From positions 1-11,186 of the forward strand of contig JAHDCN010000068.1 of the NCBI GenBank assembly GCA_020629815.1: a stretch of 11,186 nucleotides of DNA, read 5' to 3'. A program made the position numbers and the translations under genes. The notes beneath the pieces are model-generated. The model was given only the letters and a program-made list of their open reading frames with translations, made no database searches and was not told where the DNA came from. Positions 1 to 7,131 of this stretch are shown here, piece after piece. This DNA comes from Verrucomicrobiota bacterium. Lineage in GTDB: Bacteria; Verrucomicrobiota; Verrucomicrobiia; Verrucomicrobiales; DEV007. How positions within the stretch are numbered: position 1 is the first letter of the stretch; every line of letters starts with the position of its first letter.

Positions 1-75
1 AACAGGGTTAGGTCACTGACCTAACAGGGTTGAGTGAGTAACCTAACAGGGTTGAGTCTGAGACTGTACCCTGTT
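1..75. repeat. Tandem 22-bp palindromic repeats
   Basis: The core AACAGGGTT occurs at 1-9, 23-31 and 45-53, an exact 22-bp period, and returns inverted as ACCCTGTT at 68-75. The DNA between cores is itself dyad-symmetric but differs each time: GTTAGGTCA/TGACCTAAC (7-15/17-25, nine perfect base pairs), GGTT/AACC (28-31/40-43) and AGTCT/AGACT around one base. Cores at 45-52 and 68-75 can form the outer stem of a longer hairpin. The array touches the window edge and may continue upstream. It could be an intergenic repeat family, a remnant 3' hairpin of the preceding gene, or a set of protein-binding sites. Confidence 0.75.
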
Positions 76-158
76 GGATTTGGTATGGCCGATTAGGTTT
101 GGCCTGATTGCGGGTGGATGAGCTTTCCCTTTTGAGCGGATTTGCCTACCATCGAGGC

Positions 159-1508
159 ATGAGTCATCCATCCACGTCTCGTCGAAAATTTCTCAAAGCT
201 TCCGGTGCCGGTGCTGTTCTGGGCTTTCCCGCGATCACCAGTTGTCAGTCGCCGAATTCAAAACTGGGCGTCGGGCTAATCGGCGTCGGTGGTCGGGGAC
301 GCAGCCATGTGAAGGCGGTGGTCGATTCGAAGGAGGAAATCATCGCCATGTGTGATGTGAATGAAACCAACCTCGGCAAGGCGCTGGAAAGTTCTGCTCC
401 CAAAGCCCGTAGCTACAAAGACTTTCGCGAGTTTTACCAGAAGCTGGATGACATCGATGCGGTCGTCGTTTCCACCACGGAACACACTCATGCTCTGGCG
501 ATGTTGCCTGCTCTGAAAGCGGGCAAGCACGTTTACTGCGAGAAGCCTCTGACCCGCGATGTCCACGAGTGCCGCATCATTACAGAAGCGGCGGCCAAAG
601 CTGGAGTGCAGACGCAGATGGGAACCCAGATCCATGCCGGGGAAAATTACCGTCGTGTGGTGGAGCTGGTGCAATCCGGAGCGATTGGTCCCGTCAAAGA
701 GGCGCACACCTGGGTGTCCCGCGCCTGGGGTTGGCAAACGGAGGCGGAAGCCAAAGCCAATAAGGATATCATTTACACGCCGGATACTCCGAAGGAAGGC
801 AAGCCGGTGCCCGATGGGTTGGACTGGGATCTCTGGATTGGACCTGCGCCGTTTCGCGAGTTTCACGATTTCTATTTTCCCGGTCCTCGCTGGTATCGCT
901 GGTGGGATTTCGGCAATGGCACGATGTCTGATCTCGGCAGTCACCGGAATGATTTGGCATGGTGGGCGCTGAAACTGGATGCGCCCCTGACGATCGAACC
1001 GCTCAGTGGTCCCGAGCCGCATCACGACATTGCCCCGGCCTCAATGAGCGTGAAATACACCTTCGGTGAACGCGGCGATTTGCCTGCCGTCGAGCACACC
1101 TGGTATCAGGGTGCTGAGAAACCGCAGATTTGGAAAGACGGCAAAATTCCCCAGTGGGGCAACGGCACGCTGTTCATTGGAGAAGAAGGCATGGTTCTGG
1201 CCGACTACGGAAAACACATCCTGCTGCCCGAAGACAAGTTCGCCAATTTTGAAAGACCGAAGCCGTGGATCGATCCTTCTCCGGGACAGCAGGAAGAATG
1301 GATTCTGGCCTGCAAAGGGGAAGGGCCGAAACCGCTTTGCGAATTTCCCTACAGCGGCCCGCTGACCGAAGCCAATCACTTGGGCAACGTCGCCTATCGC
1401 GCCGGAAAGAAACTCGAGTGGGATGCCAAAAGCATGAAATTTCCCAACGCGCCGGAGGCGGAGAAATTCCTGGGTCGTGATTACCGCGAGGGGTGGAAAT
1501 TGTCGTGA
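159..1508 (+). CDS. Tat-exported Gfo/Idh/MocA family oxidoreductase
   Basis: A predicted NAD(P)-dependent dehydrogenase acting on a sugar, inositol or similar polyol, 449 aa from the chosen start. Residues 5-29 form a twin-arginine signal (SRRKFLK, R8-R9, then an Ala/Gly-rich stretch) ending in a lipobox-like AITSC, so C29 may be lipidated and the protein is likely exported folded with its cofactor. The Rossmann motif GVGGRG lies at 42-47, the family EKP motif at 128-130 and the C-terminal-domain motif [10 protein letters not shown] around H262 and D265. The TTG at 108 gives 17 more residues but would bury the Tat signal, so ATG 159 is preferred. A GAGG lies just before it, too close to be a good ribosome site. 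The 3' end overlaps the next gene. Substrate cannot be read from sequence; family assignment is firm. Confidence 0.9.
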   Translation: MSHPSTSRRKFLKASGAGAVLGFPAITSCQSPNSKLGVGLIGVGGRGRSHVKAVVDSKEEIIAMCDVNETNLGKALESSAPKARSYKDFREFYQKLDDIDAVVVSTTEHTHALAMLPALKAGKHVYCEKPLTRDVHECRIITEAAAKAGVQTQMGTQIHAGENYRRVVELVQSGAIGPVKEAHTWVSRAWGWQTEAEAKANKDIIYTPDTPKEGKPVPDGLDWDLWIGPAPFREFHDFYFPGPRWYRWWDFGNGTMSDLGSHRNDLAWWALKLDAPLTIEPLSGPEPHHDIAPASMSVKYTFGERGDLPAVEHTWYQGAEKPQIWKDGKIPQWGNGTLFIGEEGMVLADYGKHILLPEDKFANFERPKPWIDPSPGQQEEWILACKGEGPKPLCEFPYSGPLTEANHLGNVAYRAGKKLEWDAKSMKFPNAPEAEKFLGRDYREGWKLS

Positions 1509-2119
1509 AACAAGAGCACGAACTGGCTTTCCAGCAAGCGAGTGGCGCTCTCGGTATTTCCGCTACGCTGGCCGAATCGGCATTGGAAAAACTGCAAGCG
1601 GCCTATCGAGAGAATCATCGTTTTTATCACAATCTGGATCACATCCAATGGATGCTTGATCGATTGGCAGAGACCGAGGGCGCCGAGAATTCCTTTTTGG
1701 TTCTGGCGGTGTGGTTTCACGATGCGGTCTATGATCCCAGGAGCAAAACCAATGAGGCCGACAGTGCTGCCTTGGTGGGAGAGTGGTTGCCTGAACTGAA
1801 CAGCGACGATCGGGAAAAACTGGATCATCTAATTCTGGGCACAGCACATGGTTCGCCGCGGACCATGGATGTTGAAAGCGATTTACTTTGTGACGTCGAT
1901 CTTTCGATCCTGGGAACGGAGGAAGTTCGCTATCGGGAATATTCAGAGGCTGTCCGGAAGGAATATTCTTTTGTCCCCCGGGAGGACTACCGGAAAGGCA
2001 GAGCAGCGGTGCTGCAAAGTTTCCTGGATCAGGATCAGATTTTCCAAACAGCGCATTTTGCCGGGTGGGAACAGAGAGCCCGGGATAACCTTCAGCGGGA
2101 AATGAATCGGCTGTTCTGA
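1493..2119 (+). CDS. HD-domain predicted metal-dependent phosphohydrolase (COG4339-like)
   Basis: A soluble protein of 208 aa with the residues expected of a small HD-superfamily hydrolase. Visible are YHNLDHI (H46, D49, H50), [10 protein letters not shown] (H76-D77, the namesake HD pair), a following H119 and CDVDLSILG (D134, D136). The pattern matches the predicted metal-dependent HD phosphohydrolase group COG4339, whose substrate I do not know to be established. No signal peptide or membrane segment is visible. The GTG at 1493 overlaps the oxidoreductase end by 16 bases; a GTG at 1505 would give a 4-base GTGA overlap, with GAGGGG (1488-1493) as ribosome site, and is equally plausible. The overlap suggests translational coupling with the oxidoreductase. 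The stop directly abuts the convergent MarR gene, leaving no room for a separate terminator. Confidence 0.85.
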   Translation: MEIVVKQEHELAFQQASGALGISATLAESALEKLQAAYRENHRFYHNLDHIQWMLDRLAETEGAENSFLVLAVWFHDAVYDPRSKTNEADSAALVGEWLPELNSDDREKLDHLILGTAHGSPRTMDVESDLLCDVDLSILGTEEVRYREYSEAVRKEYSFVPREDYRKGRAAVLQSFLDQDQIFQTAHFAGWEQRARDNLQREMNRLF

Positions 2120-2626
2120 CTATTCCTCTTCCTCCCGCAAATCACTGGCGTGGAGTAATTTGCTCAAAAGGCGATTCATTGTCTTACATTCCTGTTTGGT
2201 CAGGTTGGAAACTGCGGTTTCTGCGCAGGAAAACCGGGCCTCACTTGCCCGGTTGATCATTTTCAGACCTTTGGGGGTCAACTCGACCAAAACGCGACGC
2301 CGGTCTTCCGGGTCCTCTGACCGAGTGACGAAGTCTCGTTTTAACAAGCCGTCAATCCGGTTGGTTACAGCACCCGGTGATATCATTGCACTTTCTGCAA
2401 TATCACTGGCAGTGAGCCGATAGGGTTGTCCCTGCCGTCGCAGGGCGGCGAGAACATCGTATTCCCACCAGTCCAGTTCAAGCTCATTCAGAGCGTGAGT
2501 TACCTCTTCGCCCAGTATTTTTGCAAGAGTGCTGATACGCAAAACAATCCCAAGAGCTTCGCGGGAAAATTCCGGCTTTTCTTCGAGCCAATCGGACAAC
2601 ACGGAATCAATACGATCTTTCGCCAT
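2120..2626 (-). CDS. MarR family transcriptional regulator
   Basis: A 168-aa winged-helix regulator, slightly longer than a typical MarR protein of about 140-150 aa because of an extra N-terminal stretch and an acidic tail ending REEEE. Residues about 55-65 begin the DNA-binding domain (WWEYDVLAALRR), LTASDIAESAMISPGAVTNRIDGLL (71-95) is the helix-turn-helix, and DPEDRRR (105-111) is the characteristic wing. Such proteins usually bind palindromes as dimers and are released by small ligands; no ligand can be inferred. It is transcribed divergently from the acidic small protein at 2778, and the AT-rich inverted repeat between them is the natural operator candidate. ATG 2626 is the only reasonable start. 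Family confidence is high; the regulated targets are inference. Confidence 0.93.
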   Translation of the reverse strand: MAKDRIDSVLSDWLEEKPEFSREALGIVLRISTLAKILGEEVTHALNELELDWWEYDVLAALRRQGQPYRLTASDIAESAMISPGAVTNRIDGLLKRDFVTRSEDPEDRRRVLVELTPKGLKMINRASEARFSCAETAVSNLTKQECKTMNRLLSKLLHASDLREEEE

Positions 2627-2678
2627 AAATTATCTGAAACCCATCATCTCGATCTTCGTAATCGGGTCAAGGTAACTC

Positions 2679-2717
2679 TTTTATTTTAACATTAAAAGAT
2701 TTGACATTAAAATAAAA
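2679..2717. promoter_or_regulatory. AT-rich inverted repeat, candidate MarR operator
   Basis: The arms TTTTATTTTAA (2679-2689) and TTAAAATAAAA (2707-2717) are perfect 11-bp reverse complements around a 17-bp centre. Inside, TTTTAA-CA-TTAAAA (2684-2697) is a second perfect dyad, and ACATTAAAA is directly repeated at 2689-2697 and 2704-2712. A TTGACA at 2701-2706 matches a -35 box pointing towards the acidic-protein gene. The site lies between the divergent marR and the acidic protein, so MarR autoregulation plus control of the rightward genes is the simplest reading. Binding is inferred, not shown. Confidence 0.6.
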
Positions 2718-2720
2718 ACC

Positions 2721-2755
2721 GGTGAATCTTCACCCGTGAGGAGAAAACCTCCTCC
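2721..2755 (+). promoter_or_regulatory. Two short hairpin-forming dyads before the acidic protein
   Basis: GGTGAA/TTCACC (2721-2726/2729-2734) and GAGGAG/CTCCTC (2738-2743/2749-2754) are perfect 6-bp arms with loops of 2 and 5 bases. ACCGG (2718-2722) and CCGGT (2754-2758) could pair around both. They lie directly after the candidate operator and before the ATG at 2778. They could be a structured leader or further protein-binding sites. The SD-like GAGGAG is locked in a stem and is about 34 bases from ATG 2778, so it is not an ordinary ribosome site. Confidence 0.4.
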
Positions 2756-2777
2756 GGTAACTCAAATAACCTGTGAC

Positions 2778-3026
2778 ATGAAAATAGAATCGGAATTCGA
2801 AGAGGCAGAATACGAAGACGAAATGGTCGACGCAGAATTCAATGAGGATGCTCTGGATGACGACGATGAGTCTGATGACGACTTTCTCTACGATGAGCTG
2901 GACGACGAGGACGACTACTACGAGGACGAAGGGGATGACTACGGCTATCCCTGGAAGGGGAAGTTCAAAAAGCGCAGGAGACAGCGAACTCATCATTGGG
3001 AGAATGGCTCCTGGGATGACTATTAG
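2778..3026 (+). CDS. Highly acidic small protein with C-terminal basic patch
   Basis: An 82-aa protein of striking composition. Residues 4-54 are almost continuous Asp/Glu with interspersed Tyr and Phe (for example LDDDDESDDDFLYDELDDED); residues 60-70 are a basic block (KGKFKKRRRQR); and the end is aromatic-acidic (HHWENGSWDDY). About 35 of 82 residues are Asp or Glu. There is no signal peptide, membrane segment or cysteine, and it is probably largely disordered. I do not recognise a family. A GTG at 2736 in frame would add 14 residues through the hairpin region; ATG 2778 is preferred because the upstream DNA looks like structured leader. It lies 12 bases before the receiver-domain gene, so the two are probably co-transcribed, and it is divergent from marR. 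Roles such as nucleic-acid mimicry, metal binding or partner chaperoning are only guesses. Confidence 0.7.
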   Translation: MKIESEFEEAEYEDEMVDAEFNEDALDDDDESDDDFLYDELDDEDDYYEDEGDDYGYPWKGKFKKRRRQRTHHWENGSWDDY

Positions 3027-3038
3027 ACAGCGACTGAA

Positions 3039-3440
3039 ATGAGCGAATTACAAGAACCTCTGTCCGTGCTACTTCTGGATCGGCCTGTTGGCGAGACCAG
3101 CGCTTTGGAAACAATCTTGCACTGGGACAATGTTTCGGTGGTGCGAGCGAATTCCTTCTCTGATGCGTATCGATTTTTACGTTGTCGTGAGTTTGACGGC
3201 ATCGTGGTCGACTTACGACTCGGAGAGGATTCTTCCGGAAGCCAGGCGCTCCGCCAGTTAAGCCAATTGTATCTGGGATGTCCGGTTATCGCGTTGGTAG
3301 AGCCGGAGGGCTTACAAATGGCCTGTTCAACGGTCTATCAAATTCGCAGACCCTTAAAAATCGACTCAATCACGAAGCAAATTCGCAATGCGATAGCCTG
3401 CTTTCGAAGTAAGCACAGCAACGTATTTCGGGCTGCCTAA
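3039..3440 (+). CDS. Stand-alone degenerate response-regulator receiver domain
   Basis: A 133-aa protein with the alternating strand/helix layout of a CheY-like receiver and no output domain. The first strand is SVLLLDRP (9-16), where the usual acidic pair is reduced to D14-R15. The candidate phosphoacceptor is D58 in GIVVDLRLG. The third strand CPVIALVE (81-88) lacks the conserved Thr/Ser at the switch position, and the Lys-Pro motif is replaced by R104-P105. The fold assignment rests on this pattern. Phosphorylation is doubtful, so it may act as a pseudo-receiver through protein contacts. No histidine kinase is nearby. It lies 12 bases after the acidic protein and ends 46 bases from the convergent agmatinase gene. 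ATG 3039 has no clear ribosome site. Confidence 0.65.
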   Translation: MSELQEPLSVLLLDRPVGETSALETILHWDNVSVVRANSFSDAYRFLRCREFDGIVVDLRLGEDSSGSQALRQLSQLYLGCPVIALVEPEGLQMACSTVYQIRRPLKIDSITKQIRNAIACFRSKHSNVFRAA

Positions 3441-3486
3441 CCTAAATCATAAATTAATTCTGAACCTGGGTGGCTCCCTGTCTCCT

Positions 3487-4386
3487 CTATCGGATGGCAT
3501 TATTCTCCCTACCTTCACAGACTGCCCACATGCCCGCATACACGGCTACGGCAGCGGTGAAGTCAGGGGAGTTAAATTGGGGACAGGGGGCCAACTCCAC
3601 GAGATCGAAACCAATCAGTTCGCGATCCCGGACTAGCTCTTCCAGAATCGTTTCCACCTGATGCCAAAACAATCCCCCCGGAGAAGGTGTTCCAGTTGAA
3701 GGCATCAGCGATGCATCGAGACCATCGACATCGAATGTCAGGTAAACTTTTGATGGAAAGTCATCCGGCAAAAAGGGTTTTGACAGTCCTTGCTTCCAAA
3801 GCTCAGGAGCATCCTGAAATGTGATGTGAGGATGGCTATTTCGAAAATCGAACTCTTCCTTCGATATACCTCTTACTCCGATTTGATGGATTCTGGGATT
3901 CCACTGCTCGGAAATTCGGCGCATTACACAAGCATGACTCAGCGGGTTGCCCTGGTATTGATCCCTCAGATCCGCATGTGCATCGATCTGGATAATTCCA
4001 ATGTCATCGTTGGAAAAAAATCGTTTTATACCAGAATAAGCCCCGTAGGTGACGGTATGTTCTCCGCCCAGAACTACAGGAACTTTCTTTGTATCAAGAG
4101 ATCGAAAGACCTCCAAGCCGATTTGGTCGAGAACGGACTGACATTCCAGATCGCAGTTTACCGGGGGGGCGACTTCGATTCCGGCTTCACCGGGAACAGT
4201 TCCCAGATAAACAGGTTCCAGTTCCTCACTTGCCGCCAAAATTGCTTCCGGTCCCGCTTTTGTTCCGCCTCCATAGGAAACGGATTTCTCCAACGGTGCC
4301 GGGATAACTCGAAACAGCGATTCTTCGTTGGGAATATGTCCAAACTCACAATTACAAAACCCCAGTGAACTTTCTCTCATAATCAC
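3487..4386 (-). CDS. speB: Agmatinase-type ureohydrolase
   Basis: A binuclear-manganese ureohydrolase of 299 aa, the usual length, predicted to cleave agmatine to putrescine and urea in the cytoplasm. The metal ligands are all present: GGEHT (H110), DAHADLRD (D135, H137, D139) and DVDGLD (D219, D221), with SHACVMRR (150-157) as the neighbouring signature. Arginase, guanidinobutyrase and formimidoglutamase share this fold. Agmatinase is favoured because the gene is third in an operon with two carboxyspermidine-pathway enzymes that consume putrescine. It overlaps the decarboxylase stop by four bases (GTGA, start GTG at 4386), indicating translational coupling. An ATG two codons later (4380) is an alternative start. 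Substrate is inferred from context. Confidence 0.88.
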   Translation of the reverse strand: MIMRESSLGFCNCEFGHIPNEESLFRVIPAPLEKSVSYGGGTKAGPEAILAASEELEPVYLGTVPGEAGIEVAPPVNCDLECQSVLDQIGLEVFRSLDTKKVPVVLGGEHTVTYGAYSGIKRFFSNDDIGIIQIDAHADLRDQYQGNPLSHACVMRRISEQWNPRIHQIGVRGISKEEFDFRNSHPHITFQDAPELWKQGLSKPFLPDDFPSKVYLTFDVDGLDASLMPSTGTPSPGGLFWHQVETILEELVRDRELIGFDLVELAPCPQFNSPDFTAAVAVYAGMWAVCEGRENNAIR

Positions 4387-5579
4387 CCGAGACGGGAAAC
4401 AAAATCATCGTAGCCGAATTCACGGAACACTTCCGTCTTTCCTGTATCGGGGTCCCACGCTGCAATCGCCGGGTGGCGGATACCGTTGAAGAATGTGCTC
4501 TTTACCATAGTGTACTGCGCCTGATCAGAGAAAATCAGGCGGTCTCCAACATGCAGTGGGAAGGTAAACGAATAGTCACCAATGATGTCACCGGAAAGAC
4601 ATGAGCTGGAGCCCAGTCGATAGGTATGTGCTTTCTCACCGGGCAGGCCGCTACCCTCTAGTGGAGGACGATATGGCATTTCTAAAACATCCGGCATGTG
4701 TGACGTCGCCGAAACATCCAGTATCGCTATGCGGGTTCCGTTTTCCACAATGTCCAAAACGTTTGCCACCAGATAACCGGCATCGTAGACATGGGCTTCT
4801 CCCGGCTCAAGATAGACTCTTAGATCCCAGCGATCCTGAAAGTCGCGAATCAGTTGAATCAGGTGATCGACGTCGTAATCCGGACGGGTGATATGATGTC
4901 CGCCGCCCATATTAAACCACTTCAAATCCGGCAGCCACTTTCCGAATCTCTCCTCCACAACTCCGAGAGTTTTTTCCAGTGGCTCGGATGTCTGCTGGCA
5001 CAAAGTGTGGCAGTGAAAACCGCTCAGGTGCCTGAGCAGAGAATCACTATGAGTCGTGCCGATTTCGTCGGCCCGTGCCCCTAATCGGGAAAAAGCGGCG
5101 CATGGATCGTACATCCCTACCGAGCCTGTAGAGTACTCGGGATTGATGCGGAGCCCCACCTCAACGCCTGCATCGATTGTCTGGTCCTGAAACTGTTGCA
5201 ACTGGTTGATCGAGTTGAAGACGACATGATCACTAAGTTCTAAAATTTCGGGGATATCTGCGCGGGAAAAGGCGGGACTATAGGAATGCACTTCTCCACC
5301 GAATTTTTCTCTGGCCAATCTAGCTTCCCAGACGCCACTGGCACAACAGCCTGCCAAATAGGGGCGCATTTCGTCGAAAACCGAAAAAGTGGAAAAGCCC
5401 TTTAGAGCAAGAAGTACGCGGCAACCTGATTCTTTCTGAATGCGCTGCATCACCTGCATGTTTTGGCGCAAGCGTTTTCGATCGATTACGTAGCAGGGGC
5501 CGTGATCGGGAAGCCCCGGAATCTCCAGCTTCTCTGCGGGTGAAATTCCCTGTTCCAACAATGTATGTGGGAGTTCCAT
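4383..5579 (-). CDS. nspC: Carboxynorspermidine/carboxyspermidine decarboxylase
   Basis: A PLP-dependent fold-III decarboxylase of 398 aa, full length for the family, converting carboxyspermidine to spermidine (or carboxynorspermidine to norspermidine). The PLP lysine is K60 in LLALKGFS. HCHTLCQQ (189-196) and NMGGGHHITRPDYD (223-236), with its glycine loop for the PLP phosphate, are diagnostic of this branch rather than of diaminopimelate or ornithine decarboxylase. EPGEA (258-262) and C327 with D331 in CLSGD are the remaining active-site signatures. The gene starts two bases after the dehydrogenase stop and overlaps the agmatinase start, so it is the middle gene of a tight operon. ATG 5579 is the natural start. 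With agmatinase producing putrescine, spermidine is the likelier final product than norspermidine, but sequence alone does not settle this. Confidence 0.93.
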   Translation of the reverse strand: MELPHTLLEQGISPAEKLEIPGLPDHGPCYVIDRKRLRQNMQVMQRIQKESGCRVLLALKGFSTFSVFDEMRPYLAGCCASGVWEARLAREKFGGEVHSYSPAFSRADIPEILELSDHVVFNSINQLQQFQDQTIDAGVEVGLRINPEYSTGSVGMYDPCAAFSRLGARADEIGTTHSDSLLRHLSGFHCHTLCQQTSEPLEKTLGVVEERFGKWLPDLKWFNMGGGHHITRPDYDVDHLIQLIRDFQDRWDLRVYLEPGEAHVYDAGYLVANVLDIVENGTRIAILDVSATSHMPDVLEMPYRPPLEGSGLPGEKAHTYRLGSSSCLSGDIIGDYSFTFPLHVGDRLIFSDQAQYTMVKSTFFNGIRHPAIAAWDPDTGKTEVFREFGYDDFVSRLG

Positions 5580-5581
5580 GC

Positions 5582-6817
5582 CTAATTTCGATCTCCGACA
5601 AACGTCGAGTTGGTTTGAGGTTTTGGCGTGAAATCGAAATCGACTTCCGTCCAGGGTAGGCCGCGATTCTGGAGCTCTTCTAGAAACGGGGCCGGATCAA
5701 ACTGCTCCATATTCCAGACTCCCGGCTTCAACCATTCGCCCGTTGCAATCATTCGGGCTCCAATGGCAGCCGGCACGCCAGTGGTGTAACTCACCGCCTG
5801 TGCGCCGGTCTCCGCAAATGCTTCCTCATGGTCGCAAATATTGTAGATGTAGTACTGTTTTTCTTTGCCGTCTTTTCTGCCGTGAACCAGGCAACCGATG
5901 CAGGTCTTGCCTTTTGTCCGCTCTCCCAGTGAGGCCGGGTCAGGCAAAACCGCCTTCAGAAACTCAAGAGGTGCAATGGGGTGCCCCTTGAAATGAACCG
6001 GTTCGATAGAGGTCATGCCGATATTCTCGAGAACACGAAGATGAGTCAGATAGGAATCGGAGAACGTCATCCAGAATCGAATCTTTTTGAGATCGAGATA
6101 CTTCGACAGGGATTCCATCTCTTCGTGATACAGGAGGTATATCTCCCGCTCACCGATGCCTTCTGGAAATGAGAAAGACTCGTGCACCGACATCGGTTCG
6201 ACTTCCTCCCAGTTGGTTTCGTTCCACCAGCGACCGGGCTGAGTGATCTCCCGTATGTTAATCTCCGGATTGAAATTGGTCGCAAACGGCAGTCCATGAT
6301 CGCCTGCATTGCAGTCCAGAATATCGATGCAGTCGATCTCATCGAAATGATTCCGCGCCGCATGGGCACAAAACACATTGGTCACGCCCGGATCAAAACC
6401 GGATCCCAATAGTGCCATGATTCCTGCCTGCTCAAAACGTTCCCGGTAGGCCCACTGCCAGTGATACTCGAATTTGGGCGTATCGCGGGGTTCGTAATTG
6501 GCAGTATCCACATAGTGGACTCCAGTTTCCAGGCAGGCGTCCATGATTGGAAGATCCTGATAGGGAAGTGCCAGATTCAGCACAATCTCAGGCTCAAAAT
6601 CGCGGATCAGCGAAACCATTTCGCCGACTTCGTCCGCATCCACCGCTTCCGTGTTAATAGTAACTCCGAAGTTTTCCCGGACGTCCTCCGCGATCCCATC
6701 GCATTTGGACTTCGTTCTGCTTGCCAACAGGACTTCATCGAAAACATCATTCATTTGCGCTACCTTGTGAGTAGCTACCCGGCCGACTCCACCGGCCCCA
6801 ACAATCAGGATTTTCAT
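5582..6817 (-). CDS. Carboxynorspermidine/carboxyspermidine dehydrogenase (saccharopine dehydrogenase family)
   Basis: A 411-aa NAD(P)H-dependent enzyme predicted to condense putrescine (or diaminopropane) reductively with aspartate semialdehyde to give carboxyspermidine (or carboxynorspermidine). The N-terminus MKILIVGAGGVGR carries the Rossmann GxGGxG at residues 7-12. LLGSGFDPGVTNVF and DILDCNAGDHGLPFA are typical of the saccharopine-dehydrogenase-like family, and the following decarboxylase identifies the pathway. A TTG at 6850 would add 11 residues, but ATG 6817 places the nucleotide-binding strand at the extreme N-terminus as usual, so it is preferred. It is first in the operon, two bases before the decarboxylase. 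No good Shine-Dalgarno sequence is visible. The promoter must lie in 6818-7131. Confidence 0.92.
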   Translation of the reverse strand: MKILIVGAGGVGRVATHKVAQMNDVFDEVLLASRTKSKCDGIAEDVRENFGVTINTEAVDADEVGEMVSLIRDFEPEIVLNLALPYQDLPIMDACLETGVHYVDTANYEPRDTPKFEYHWQWAYRERFEQAGIMALLGSGFDPGVTNVFCAHAARNHFDEIDCIDILDCNAGDHGLPFATNFNPEINIREITQPGRWWNETNWEEVEPMSVHESFSFPEGIGEREIYLLYHEEMESLSKYLDLKKIRFWMTFSDSYLTHLRVLENIGMTSIEPVHFKGHPIAPLEFLKAVLPDPASLGERTKGKTCIGCLVHGRKDGKEKQYYIYNICDHEEAFAETGAQAVSYTTGVPAAIGARMIATGEWLKPGVWNMEQFDPAPFLEELQNRGLPWTEVDFDFTPKPQTNSTFVGDRN

Positions 6818-6921
6818 TTCAGGACGGTTGTTTTTCGCATGGAAAAACAAATCTAAGGGTATGTATGTTTTCGTTCAGTTCAGGGCATCCAGATGTAAGG
6901 ATCCGTTTTCGGGTTCGTTTT

Positions 6922-6965
6922 ACTGAGAGCCCCGTTCGATGGTGGAACAGCCGATCTCAGTTTTT
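6922..6965. promoter_or_regulatory. Hairpin with T-run between divergent genes
   Basis: ACTGAGA (6922-6928) and TCTCAGT (6955-6961) are perfect 7-bp arms. GTTC/GAAC (6934-6937/6945-6948) can form an inner stem, and the plus strand continues with T through 6965. On the plus strand this resembles a terminator or attenuator before the CocE hydrolase gene. On the minus strand it would sit in the leader or promoter of the polyamine operon. Which strand is used is not evident. Confidence 0.4.
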
Positions 6966-6989
6966 GCGATGCGGGGAATTACATCCAAA

Positions 6990-7004
6990 TTTGCGATTCG
7001 CAAA
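6990..7004. promoter_or_regulatory. Perfect 15-bp palindrome, candidate operator
   Basis: TTTGCGATTCGCAAA is a perfect dyad with 7-bp arms around one base, in the divergent region between the polyamine operon and the CocE hydrolase gene. The half-site TTTGCGAT also occurs at 6963-6970, 27 bp upstream in direct orientation. The rest of 6818-7131 holds no convincing gene and no clear -35/-10 pair. A dimeric regulator binding here is inference. Confidence 0.5.
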
Positions 7005-7131
7005 CAAAAAAATAACATTGGCGGAATTATTTTACTGTTGAAGTATTTATGGAGAAAACTCCGGGTGCATGAGGAGAGTTCTCGCCCGAATTTGGCTCTT
7101 GAGCACCGGATGAAAGAACATCACCTTCAGT

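Noticed and set aside
1..75. Possible CRISPR array
   Set aside because: The repeat core is only about 9 bp at 22-bp period, the intervening bases are palindromic rather than unique spacers, and no cas gene is present.
276..1025. Long minus-strand ORF of 249 aa
   Set aside because: It lies wholly antisense to the firmly assigned Gfo/Idh/MocA gene and its translation shows no recognisable motif; it is a shadow frame.
3441..3486. Terminator between the convergent receiver and agmatinase genes
   Set aside because: I found no stable stem with a T-run in these 46 bases on either strand.
3790..4368. Plus-strand ORF of 192 aa
   Set aside because: It is antisense to the agmatinase gene, whose metal-ligand motifs are intact; no domain is visible in the opposite frame.
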